A stretch of DNA of 10,596 nt from Opitutaceae bacterium (GTDB lineage: Bacteria; Verrucomicrobiota; Verrucomicrobiia; Opitutales; Opitutaceae), in assembly GCA_031282705.1 (NCBI GenBank), contig JAITDF010000343.1, forward strand, positions 1-10,596. Reading direction: 5' to 3'. The notes beneath the pieces were generated by a model, which was not told where the DNA came from, ran no database searches, and worked only from the letters and a program-made list of their open reading frames with translations. Position numbers and translations under genes: made by a program. Below, in pieces: positions 1 to 5,339 of the stretch (within the stretch, counting starts at the first letter, position 1; each line of letters starts with the position of its first letter).

Positions 1-1
1 G

Positions 2-1396
2 CTCGCCGGCGCGGGCGGCGTCTTCGCCATGCACACCCGCCGCGCCGCCGGCGCCGCCGACCGCCTCCGCGTGGACGGTGCCGCCACCGGCGCGCACCGC
101 ATCCTCATAACCGACACCGGCGACCCCGCCGCCCTCACCGGTCTCGAACCCCCGCTCCTCCTCGTGCAGACCGCCGCCGGCGACGCCACCTTCACCGGCA
201 CCCTCTCCGCCGGCCTCTACGACTACACCGTGCAAAACGGCGCGCAACTCGCCATCGCCGCCCGCGCCGCCGCCGCCGCGCCCGCGCCCGCCGCCGCGCC
301 CGCCGTCCCTGCCGCGCCCGCCGCCATCGCCGGCCTGCCCGCCACCAACTGGTATCTCCACCGCGCCGGCCTCTCCGCCACCGCCAGCGCCATCATCAAC
401 ACCACCGCCATGCTCGGCCGCGACTGGCACTACTCGCTCGACACCCTCCACCAACGCCTCGGCGACGTGCGCGCCGAAAGCCTGCATGGGACCTATGGGA
501 GTTATGGGACTTATGGGGCGCTTGGGGACTATGGGGCGCATAAGTCCCATGAGTCCCATAACTCCCATGCGTCCCATCCTCCCGCCGCCACCGGCAACAT
601 CTGGACGCGCGCCCGCGCCTACCGCCTCAACGCCGGCGCCGCCCTCGCCGGCCGCGCGTTCGACGAATACGCCTGCGGCCTGACCGCCGGCGGCGACCGC
701 GCCTTCCGCCTCGACGGCGCCGCCACGCTGCTCGCCGGCGCGTTCATCGACATGGGCCGCATCGACCGCGACTTCGCCGGCGCCGGCGACACCGGTCGCA
801 CCGGCACCCTCTCCGCCGGCCTCTACGGCACCTGGCTGCACGACGCCGGCTGGCACGCCGACCTCGTGCTGAAAGCCGACCGCTACAAACACCGCTTCGA
901 CACCCTCACCACCGGCGCCCGCCCCGTCCACGGCGCCTACTCCAGCGACGCCCAGGGCGTCTCCCTCGAACTCGGCCGCCGCCTCGAACGCTCCGCCGGC
1001 TGGTGGATCGAGCCCGCCGCGCAAGCCGCCGTCGCCTGGCTGCGCGGCGCGACCTACCGCACCGCCCCCGGCAACCAGACCCTCGACGTGGCCATCGACA
1101 CCGCCGAATCCTGGCAATACCGCCTCCTCGCGCGCTTTGGCCGCCGCCCCGAAAACTCGCGCTGGCTCCCCTACGGCAAGTTCGGCGTGGTGCGAACCTG
1201 CACCGCCGGCGGCGCGATCCACGCCGGCGGCGAAACCTTCGCCACCGCCCCCGACGGCTGGCGCGAGGAATTGGGCGTCGGCGCGGGCTACCTCGTCAAC
1301 GAGCGCGCCCAGTTGTATCTCGACTACGAATACGGCAGGGCGGCGCACTACGAGCGCCCCTGGAGCCTGAACCTCGGCTACCGCCGCCTCTGGTAA
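2..1396 (+). CDS. Autotransporter, C-terminal part (passenger end, linker and beta-barrel); 5' end outside window
   Basis: The frame is open from base 2, so this is the last 464 residues of a longer protein; the Met at base 29 is internal. Type V secretion: the C-terminal barrel inserts in the outer membrane and the passenger is exposed or released outside. Residues 1-90 resemble the end of a beta-helical passenger (GGVFAM, repeated G-x-H-R-I and D-T-G turns, ending in a GLYDYTVQNG-type strand). An Ala/Pro linker follows, then NWYLH near 116, HQRLGDVR near 150 and GNIWTRARAYR near 198, the usual approach to the first barrel strand. The barrel alternates aromatic and polar residues and ends in LNLGYRRLW, a terminal-aromatic signal of the type read by the BAM machinery. 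Residues 162-192 are encoded by an inserted nonamer array. Two cysteines (225 and 400) are uncommon in such barrels. Passenger function cannot be told. The neighbouring translation genes are functionally unrelated. Confidence 0.9.
   Translation, partial: LAGAGGVFAMHTRRAAGAADRLRVDGAATGAHRILITDTGDPAALTGLEPPLLLVQTAAGDATFTGTLSAGLYDYTVQNGAQLAIAARAAAAAPAPAAAPAVPAAPAAIAGLPATNWYLHRAGLSATASAIINTTAMLGRDWHYSLDTLHQRLGDVRAESLHGTYGSYGTYGALGDYGAHKSHESHNSHASHPPAATGNIWTRARAYRLNAGAALAGRAFDEYACGLTAGGDRAFRLDGAATLLAGAFIDMGRIDRDFAGAGDTGRTGTLSAGLYGTWLHDAGWHADLVLKADRYKHRFDTLTTGARPVHGAYSSDAQGVSLELGRRLERSAGWWIEPAAQAAVAWLRGATYRTAPGNQTLDVAIDTAESWQYRLLARFGRRPENSRWLPYGKFGVVRTCTAGGAIHAGGETFATAPDGWREELGVGAGYLVNERAQLYLDYEYGRAAHYERPWSLNLGYRRLW
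486..577. repeat. Inverted array of 9-base units (ATGGGANNT type) inside the autotransporter gene
   Basis: Six tandem 9-base units run from 486 to 539 (ATGGGACCT, ATGGGAGTT, ATGGGACTT, ATGGGGCGC, TTGGGGACT, ATGGGGCGC). Two bases later, four units in the opposite orientation run from 542 to 577 (AAGTCCCAT, GAGTCCCAT, AACTCCCAT, GCGTCCCAT). Bases 504-515 are perfectly complementary to 539-550, so the array can fold into a long imperfect hairpin. Nine bases equal three codons, so the reading frame survives. The left arm encodes a Tyr-Gly-x series and the right arm a Ser-His-x series. The array lies between HQRLGDVR and the first barrel strand. Its composition differs sharply from the GCC/CGC-rich surrounding codons, which suggests insertion or slippage growth. 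Confidence 0.9.
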
Positions 1397-1701
1397 ACGC
1401 TTTTCAGGCGCATGCCGGCCGCCGCTCATGCCTTTCGCGCAAAAAAAAACGTGCCGGTTGCGACCGGTTAAACAGGCGAATGCTTCGGAGCAGACCGGAC
1501 TTGGAAGTCCGCGATACGACAAAGCCGCGCAACATCAGTGAATAAGACAAACCGTCGAAAATGACCCGCCCCGTTTTTTTGAGGAAATGCACATGGAATC
1601 CGCCAAATTGGAAAAATACGCAACTTTGCAGTTGACGGTGCGGAAAACGCTCTTCACGTTCTCTGCTCTTTTTCTCGTTTTTTGACCCATTTTCCAGTTC
1701 C
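1397..1701. other. Intergenic region of 305 bases without a gene
   Basis: No credible coding sequence is seen, and it is richer in A/T than its flanks. Visible elements: a weak stem with a bulge just after the autotransporter stop (1406-1409 plus 1412-1414 with 1427-1433); a run of nine A at 1441-1449; a 5-bp stem CCGGT/ACCGG (1454-1467); and a perfect 7-bp inverted repeat CGGACTT-GG-AAGTCCG (1496-1511). None is followed on the + strand by a T-run, so no clear terminator for the autotransporter gene can be named. On the - strand the A-run would follow the CCGGT stem as a T-run, but no - strand gene is seen. The right end presumably carries the promoter for tRNA-Thr and tuf. Confidence 0.6.
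1632..1660 (+). promoter_or_regulatory. Weak candidate sigma70 promoter for tRNA-Thr / tuf
   Basis: TTGACG at 1632-1637 matches the -35 consensus in five of six bases. At 17-base spacing the -10 position (1655-1660, CACGTT) is poor. The site lies about 40 bases before the tRNA. It is proposed only because a promoter is expected here and no better pair was found. Confidence 0.2.
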
Positions 1702-1777
1702 GCCCAGATAGCTCAGTTGGTAGAGCACGTCCTTGGTAAGGACGAGGTCGCCGGTTCGAGTCCGGTTCTGGGCTCCA
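1702..1777 (+). tRNA. tRNA-Thr (anticodon GGT)
   Basis: A 76-base cloverleaf. The acceptor stem GCCCAGA pairs with TCTGGGC (1767-1773), the discriminator is T1774 and CCA is encoded at 1775-1777. The D arm is GCTC/GAGC and the anticodon stem is CGTCC/GGACG around the loop TTGGTAA. The anticodon GGT at 1735-1737 reads ACC and ACU threonine codons. The T arm carries GGTTCGAGTCC. A tRNA-Thr directly before tuf is a known bacterial arrangement (thrT-tufB in Escherichia coli), so it is probably cotranscribed with tuf and cut out of the precursor. Confidence 0.97.
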
Positions 1778-1824
1778 GGTCAAAATGCCGTCGTTGACAC
1801 TCCGACGTTAAAGAGGGTCGAAAA

Positions 1825-1854
1825 ACTCAACACCAACTCCCAGCACTCAACACC
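1825..1854 (+). repeat. 10-base direct repeat in the tuf leader
   Basis: ACTCAACACC occurs at 1825-1834 and again at 1845-1854, exactly 20 bases apart, in the C/A-rich leader between tRNA-Thr and tuf. No Shine-Dalgarno sequence lies before the tuf ATG. The second copy contains CACTCAAC (1844-1851), which also occurs at the same distance before rpoB. Its role is unknown. Confidence 0.7.
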
Positions 1855-1862
1855 TTATTCCT

Positions 1863-3053
1863 ATGGCTAAAGGCACATTCGAACGCACGAAACCGCACGT
1901 CAACGTCGGCACCATCGGCCACGTTGACCACGGCAAAACCACGCTGACGACCGCGATCCTCGCGGTTCAGGCTCGCAAAGGTCTCGCGGAGGTAAAGTCC
2001 TACGCCGACATCGCCAAGGGCGGAACCGTGCGTGACGCATCCAAAATCGTCACCATCGCGGTCTCCCACGTCGAATACGAAACCGAGAAACGCCACTACG
2101 CGCACGTTGACTGCCCCGGCCACGCCGACTTCGTGAAGAACATGATCACCGGCGCCGCCCAGATGGACGGGGCGATCCTCGTCGTCTCCGCCGCCGACGG
2201 CCCGATGCCGCAGACGCGCGAACACATCCTCCTCGCCCGCCAGGTCGGCGTGCCGAAGATCGTGGTGTTCCTCAACAAGGTGGACCTCCTCGACGACCAG
2301 GAGCTCATCGACCTCGTTGACATGGAAATCCGCGAGCTGCTCACAAAATACGAGTTCCCCGGCGACACGACCACCATCATCCACGGCTCCGCCACCGCCG
2401 CCCTTGAGGGCAAGCCCGAGGGCGAAAAGGCCATCGCCGACCTCATGAACGCCATCGACAGCGACATCCCCGAGCCTGTCCGCGAAAACGACAAGCCCTT
2501 CCTGATGTCCGTCGAGGACGTGTTCTCCATCACCGGCCGCGGCACCGTCGCCACCGGCCGTATCGAGCGCGGCACCATCAAGCTCAACGAAACCGTCGAA
2601 ATCGTCGGCCTCCGCCCCACCTCCACCACCGTCGTGACCGGCATCGAGATGTTCCGCAAGCTCCTCGACAGCGGCCAGGCCGGCGACAACGTCGGCCTGC
2701 TCCTGCGCGGCGTGGACAAGGACGGCATCGAGCGCGGCCAGGTCATCGCCGCCCCGAAGTCCATCACCCCGCACAGGAAGGCCAAGGCCGAGATTTACTG
2801 CCTGTCCAAGGAGGAGGGCGGCCGCCACACCCCGTTCTTCAACGGCTACCGCCCGCAGTTCTACTTCCGCACGACCGACGTGACCGGCGTCATCACCCTC
2901 CCGAAGGGCGTGGAGATGATCATGCCCGGCGACAACATCGCCGTGGACATCGAACTCATCGCCCCCATCGCCATGGAGAAAAAGCAGCGCTTCGCCATCC
3001 GCGAGGGCGGGCGCACCATCGGCTCCGGCGTCATCACCGAGATTGTCGAATAA
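1863..3053 (+). CDS. tuf: Translation elongation factor Tu
   Basis: EF-Tu, 396 residues, the usual length. In the cytoplasm it carries aminoacyl-tRNA to the ribosomal A site and hydrolyses GTP on correct codon matching. Domain I has the P-loop GHVDHGKT (19-26), DCPGHAD (83-89, with the catalytic His), NKVD (138-141) and GSA (175-177). Domains II and III follow, with the conserved GRGTVATGRIERG (225-237), EGGRHTPFF (318-326) and YRPQFYFRTTDVTG (329-342). Switch I is unusual: where E. coli has Arg-Gly-Ile-Thr-Ile, this protein has Lys-Ile-Val-Thr-Ile (61-65), preceded by YADIAKGGTVRD. The Mg2+-binding Thr (64) is kept. The ATG at 1863 is supported by the canonical N-terminus (MAKGTFERTKPHVNVGTIGH), but the leader has no Shine-Dalgarno. 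It lies 85 bases after tRNA-Thr and is followed by a strong hairpin. Whether the genome has a second tuf cannot be seen. Confidence 0.98.
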   Translation: MAKGTFERTKPHVNVGTIGHVDHGKTTLTTAILAVQARKGLAEVKSYADIAKGGTVRDASKIVTIAVSHVEYETEKRHYAHVDCPGHADFVKNMITGAAQMDGAILVVSAADGPMPQTREHILLARQVGVPKIVVFLNKVDLLDDQELIDLVDMEIRELLTKYEFPGDTTTIIHGSATAALEGKPEGEKAIADLMNAIDSDIPEPVRENDKPFLMSVEDVFSITGRGTVATGRIERGTIKLNETVEIVGLRPTSTTVVTGIEMFRKLLDSGQAGDNVGLLLRGVDKDGIERGQVIAAPKSITPHRKAKAEIYCLSKEEGGRHTPFFNGYRPQFYFRTTDVTGVITLPKGVEMIMPGDNIAVDIELIAPIAMEKKQRFAIREGGRTIGSGVITEIVE

Positions 3054-3078
3054 TCCCGTCACCGATAATTGGCGGACC

Positions 3079-3107
3079 GCCGGGACACCGTTTTTCGGTG
3101 TCCCGGC
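3079..3107 (+). terminator. Strong hairpin after tuf (terminator-like, no T-tract)
   Basis: GCCGGGACACCG (3079-3090) pairs perfectly over 12 bp with CGGTGTCCCGGC (3096-3107) around a TTTTT loop, 25 bases after the tuf stop. It is followed by TGTCTCGT rather than a T-run, so it is not a textbook intrinsic terminator. It may be a partial terminator, a 3'-end stabiliser of tuf mRNA or a processing site before tRNA-Trp. The structure is certain; its role is inferred. Confidence 0.65.
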
Positions 3108-3120
3108 TGTCTCGTATAAA
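3092..3120 (+). promoter_or_regulatory. Candidate promoter for tRNA-Trp - secE - nusG
   Basis: TATAAA at 3115-3120 is a good -10 element placed 14 bases before tRNA-Trp, so transcription would begin just upstream of the mature tRNA. The -35 position at 17-base spacing (3092-3097, TTTTCG) is poor and lies partly in the tuf hairpin. The alternative is read-through from tuf. Confidence 0.3.
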
Positions 3121-3134
3121 AACAAAAATCACAC

Positions 3135-3210
3135 AGGCGTGTAGCTCAATTGGTAGAGTAGCGGTCTCCAAAACCGTCGGTTGGGGGTTCGAGTCCCTCC
3201 GCGCCTGCCA
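3135..3210 (+). tRNA. tRNA-Trp (anticodon CCA)
   Basis: A 76-base cloverleaf. The acceptor stem AGGCGTG pairs with CGCGCCT (3200-3206, one T-G wobble), the discriminator is G3207 and CCA is encoded at 3208-3210. The anticodon stem is GCGGT/ACCGT, and the loop CTCCAAA carries the anticodon CCA at 3168-3170, which reads UGG. The T arm has GGTTCGAGTCC. tRNA-Trp directly before secE-nusG is a conserved arrangement in many bacteria. The encoded CCA end lies only nine bases before the secE ATG. Confidence 0.97.
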
Positions 3211-3219
3211 TCTTTTCCC

Positions 3220-3426
3220 ATGAAAAATCCGTTCCGCAGCACCCGCAACTTCGCCATCGAGATGTTCGAGGAGTTGAAGAAAGCCTCGTGGCCGACGCGG
3301 TCAGAGCTGCGCGATTCCACCGTCGTCGTCATCGTGGCGGCGCTCCTCCTCGGCCTCTTCACGAGCGTCACCGACTTCTCCCTCTACCAAGTCGTCGATC
3401 TCTTCACCGGCTTCGTCAAAGGCTGA
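3220..3426 (+). CDS. secE: Preprotein translocase subunit SecE
   Basis: Small 68-residue SecE, the single-spanning subunit that clamps SecY in the SecYEG export channel of the inner membrane. The family pattern is clear: an amphipathic N-terminal helix with FEELKKASWPTRSEL (16-30), where Lys-x-x-x-Trp-Pro is the hallmark, then one hydrophobic segment (about 33-50, VVVIVAALLLGLFTSV) and a short tail. The length fits the short, single-helix form found in most bacteria rather than the three-helix E. coli form. The ATG at 3220 is chosen because an upstream in-frame TTG lies inside tRNA-Trp. No Shine-Dalgarno is visible, since the nine bases before the ATG are TCTTTTCCC. nusG follows after 23 bases, the usual partner. 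Confidence 0.95.
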   Translation: MKNPFRSTRNFAIEMFEELKKASWPTRSELRDSTVVVIVAALLLGLFTSVTDFSLYQVVDLFTGFVKG

Positions 3427-3449
3427 CAGCCAATCCACCGCCCGCCCTG

Positions 3450-4028
3450 ATGTCCTCCCCAGTTGCCACACCTCCCGGCGTCCAATGGTTCGCCCTGCAC
3501 ACGCTCTCCGGCCAGGAGAACAAGGTGAAACTCTACATCGACAAATTCAAGAAGCAGGAGGAGCTCGAAGAGTATATCTTTGAGGTGCTCCTGCCCACCG
3601 AGGTCGTCTCCGAGGTGAAAGGCGGCAAAAAAACCACCAAGACCCGCAAACTCTACCCCGGCTACGTTTTCATCCAGATGCGCCTCTACGACGAAACCCA
3701 CCGGGTCATCAACCGCCCGTGGTATTTCGTGAAGGAGGTCGCGGGCGTCATCGGCTTCGTCGGCGGCGACAACCCCGCCGCGCTCCGGCAGTCCGAAATC
3801 GACGAAATCAAATCCCGCATCGAGGCCGTCTCCGGCAAGGTGGTGCCGAAAGTCTCCTACGAAGTCGGCGAGGAAGTCAAAGTCACCGACGGCCCGTTCG
3901 CAAACCTCACCGGCCGCATCGACGCAATCGACCCCGACGCCGGCAAACTCAAAATCTCCGTCTCAATTTTCGGCCGGTTCACCCCGGTCGATCTCGAATA
4001 CTGGCAGGTGCAGCGCGCGACCGAATAA
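3450..4028 (+). CDS. nusG: Transcription termination/antitermination factor NusG
   Basis: NusG, 192 residues. It binds the clamp of RNA polymerase to aid elongation, and through its C-terminal domain contacts Rho or ribosomal protein S10. The N-terminal domain begins at WFALHTLSGQENKV (13-26) and includes the conserved RKLYPGYVFIQM (67-78) and a WYFVKEVAGVIGFVGG stretch (91-106). The KOW domain starts near 136, with VKVTDGPFANLTGRI (143-157), and ends in the usual FGRFTPVDLEYWQV. The ATG at 3450 gives a normal-length protein; the frame stays open further upstream, but that overlaps secE. No Shine-Dalgarno is seen in the C-rich leader. It follows secE closely and precedes rplK by 99 bases. Confidence 0.97.
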   Translation: MSSPVATPPGVQWFALHTLSGQENKVKLYIDKFKKQEELEEYIFEVLLPTEVVSEVKGGKKTTKTRKLYPGYVFIQMRLYDETHRVINRPWYFVKEVAGVIGFVGGDNPAALRQSEIDEIKSRIEAVSGKVVPKVSYEVGEEVKVTDGPFANLTGRIDAIDPDAGKLKISVSIFGRFTPVDLEYWQVQRATE

Positions 4029-4090
4029 CCCGCGCGGCCTCTTTGCCGCCGCCGGCGTTCAACCCGCCACCCGCCAACCTCACCCGGACA

Positions 4091-4120
4091 CCCGCCAACC
4101 GCATTCCCGCCAACCGCATT
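4091..4120 (+). repeat. 15-base tandem duplication before rplK
   Basis: CCCGCCAACCGCATT is present twice, back to back, at 4091-4105 and 4106-4120, ending seven bases before the rplK ATG. A related CCCGCCAACC also occurs near 4070-4079. This is the 5' leader of rplK, which has no Shine-Dalgarno. It may be simple slippage or a pair of protein or RNA contact sites. Confidence 0.8.
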
Positions 4121-4127
4121 TCCACAC

Positions 4128-4553
4128 ATGGCCAAGAAAATCCAAGGATACATCCGCCTCCAACTGCCCGCCGGCGCCGCCAATCCCGCGCCCCCCGTCG
4201 GCCCCGCGCTCGGCTCGCAAGGCGTCAACATCATGGCGTTCTGCAAGGAATTCAACGCCCGCACCAAGGACCAGAACGGCATGATCCTGCCGGTCGTCAT
4301 CACGGTTTTTTCCGACAAGAGCTTCACCTTCATCCTCAAGTCGCCGCCCGCTGCCGTCCTCCTCAAGAAGGCCGCCAACATCGCCAGCGGCTCCGGCAAG
4401 CCCAACCAGGAAAAAGTCGGCAAAGTCACGCGCAAGCAGCTCGCCGAAATCTACAAAATCAAGGCCAGGGACATGAACGCCAAGGACGAGGAGGCCGGCA
4501 TCCGCATCATCGCCGGCACCGCCCGCAACATGGGCATCGACGTCGTCGATTAA
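4128..4553 (+). CDS. rplK: 50S ribosomal protein L11
   Basis: L11, 141 residues, the usual length. It binds the GTPase-associated centre of 23S rRNA and helps elongation factors and the stringent factor RelA sense the ribosome. The N-terminal domain has NPAPPVGPALG (19-29) with the paired prolines (22-23) that line the thiostrepton site, then QGVNIMAFCKEFNARTKD and PVVITVFSDKSFTFI. The C-terminal rRNA-binding domain has PPAAVLLKKAA, SGSGKPN and the closing GTARNMGIDV. The ATG at 4128 gives the canonical MAKKIQGYI start. It is the first gene of the L11-L1 pair, 76 bases before rplA. In E. coli the L1 protein represses this pair through the rplK leader; no convincing L1 site was recognised here. 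Confidence 0.98.
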   Translation: MAKKIQGYIRLQLPAGAANPAPPVGPALGSQGVNIMAFCKEFNARTKDQNGMILPVVITVFSDKSFTFILKSPPAAVLLKKAANIASGSGKPNQEKVGKVTRKQLAEIYKIKARDMNAKDEEAGIRIIAGTARNMGIDVVD

Positions 4554-4617
4554 CCCTCACTTTTCACCCGCAACCAGAAACCCGACGCGGGAGTCCTCCC
4601 AAGGACGTTCGCACCGC

Positions 4618-4623
4618 AAGGAG
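4618..4623 (+). promoter_or_regulatory. Ribosome binding site of rplA
   Basis: AAGGAG, six bases before the rplA ATG at 4630, is a good Shine-Dalgarno. It contrasts with tuf, secE, nusG and rplK upstream, which have none. GTCC (4593-4596) and GGAC (4602-4605) could form a small hairpin just before it. Confidence 0.85.
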
Positions 4624-4629
4624 CCCTCA

Positions 4630-5325
4630 ATGCCAGCCAAAAAAAGCAAACGATACCGCGGCGCCGCACAGGTCGCCGACCTCGCCAAAAGCTACACGCT
4701 CCAGGAAGCCGTGGAGCTGCTCAACAAATTCCCGAAGGCGAAATTCGACGAAACCGTCGAAATCTCCTTCCGCCTCGGCGTGGACCCCACCCAAGGCGAC
4801 CAGATGGTGCGCGGCACCACGCCGCTGCCGAACGGCTCGGGCAAGAAAGTCCGCGTCATCGTCTTCACCGACAACACGGCCGCCGCGCTCGCCGCCGGCG
4901 CCGACCATGCCGGGCTCGACGACCTCATGAAAAAAATCAGCGACGGCTGGCTCGACTTCGACATCGCCATCGCCACCACCGAGGCCATGAAAAAAGTCCG
5001 CACCCTCGCCCGCGTCCTCGGCCCGAAAGGCCTCATGCCCAACCCGAAGGCCGGCACCGTGACCGACGACATCGCCGCCGGCGTCAAGGCCGTCAAGGCC
5101 GGCCGCGTCGAGTTCAAGATGGACAAGACCTGCAACATCGGCGTCGGCATCGGCAAACGCTCCTTCACGCCCGCCCAGATCGCCGAAAACGCGCAGACCG
5201 TCATCACCGCCGTCGGCAAGGCCAAGCCCGGCTCGTTCAAGGGCCAGTATATCAAAACCGTCGCCCTGTCATCGAGCATGAGCCCCGGCATCCGCCTCGC
5301 CGCCACCGAGTATAACAAATTCTAA
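4630..5325 (+). CDS. rplA: 50S ribosomal protein L1
   Basis: L1, 231 residues, forms the mobile L1 stalk that guides deacylated tRNA out of the E site. Family landmarks: KSKRYRGA at the start, YTLQEAVELLNKFPKAKFDETVEISFRLGVDP (22-53), GKKVRVIVFT (71-80), and the signature LGPKGLMPNPKAGTVT (130-145) of the RNA-binding face. The protein ends with FKGQYIKTVALSSSMSPGIRL. The ATG at 4630 follows AAGGAG. The TAA stop overlaps the Shine-Dalgarno of rplJ, so the two genes are probably translationally coupled. In E. coli L1 also represses its own mRNA; this is known for the family and not shown here. Confidence 0.98.
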   Translation: MPAKKSKRYRGAAQVADLAKSYTLQEAVELLNKFPKAKFDETVEISFRLGVDPTQGDQMVRGTTPLPNGSGKKVRVIVFTDNTAAALAAGADHAGLDDLMKKISDGWLDFDIAIATTEAMKKVRTLARVLGPKGLMPNPKAGTVTDDIAAGVKAVKAGRVEFKMDKTCNIGVGIGKRSFTPAQIAENAQTVITAVGKAKPGSFKGQYIKTVALSSSMSPGIRLAATEYNKF

Positions 5326-5329
5326 GGAG
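5324..5329 (+). promoter_or_regulatory. Ribosome binding site of rplJ, overlapping the rplA stop
   Basis: AAGGAG shares two bases with the rplA stop codon (TAAGGAG) and lies ten bases before the rplJ ATG at 5340. This favours re-use of ribosomes terminating on rplA. It also leaves no room for the long rplJ leader on which L10 autoregulation acts in E. coli. Confidence 0.85.
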
Positions 5330-5339
5330 CCCGACCCAA

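Noticed and set aside
486..577. CRISPR-like array
   Set aside because: The repeats are 9 bases, tandem without spacers and reverse direction halfway, so this is not a CRISPR.
1441..1467. A-run plus CCGGT stem as a minus-strand intrinsic terminator
   Set aside because: The stem is only 5 bp with a four-base gap to the T-run, and no minus-strand gene lies to the right.
1496..1511. Perfect 7-bp inverted repeat as terminator of the autotransporter gene
   Set aside because: No T-tract follows and the spacer is only two bases; it is recorded only as part of the intergenic region.
1003..1545. 180-codon plus-strand Arg-rich frame at the autotransporter end
   Set aside because: Overlaps the barrel out of frame; Arg/Pro low complexity with no ribosome binding site.
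1535..1783. Minus-strand reading frame with a PEPDSNRRPRPYQGRALPTELSG-like translation
   Set aside because: This is the well-known false protein from the antisense of a tRNA gene; here it is the complement of tRNA-Thr.
1827..3125. 432-codon minus-strand open frame over tuf
   Set aside because: The opposite strand of a highly conserved EF-Tu gene; it is Asp/Val/Gly-rich with no known family and arises from GC-rich codon structure.
3129..3371. Minus-strand reading frame with GGTRTPNRRFWRPLLYQLSYTPV-like translation
   Set aside because: Antisense of tRNA-Trp and secE, again a common false protein.
3719..4930. 403-codon plus-strand Arg/Pro-rich frame across nusG, rplK and rplA
   Set aside because: It runs out of frame through three clear ribosomal or transcription genes and has low-complexity composition.
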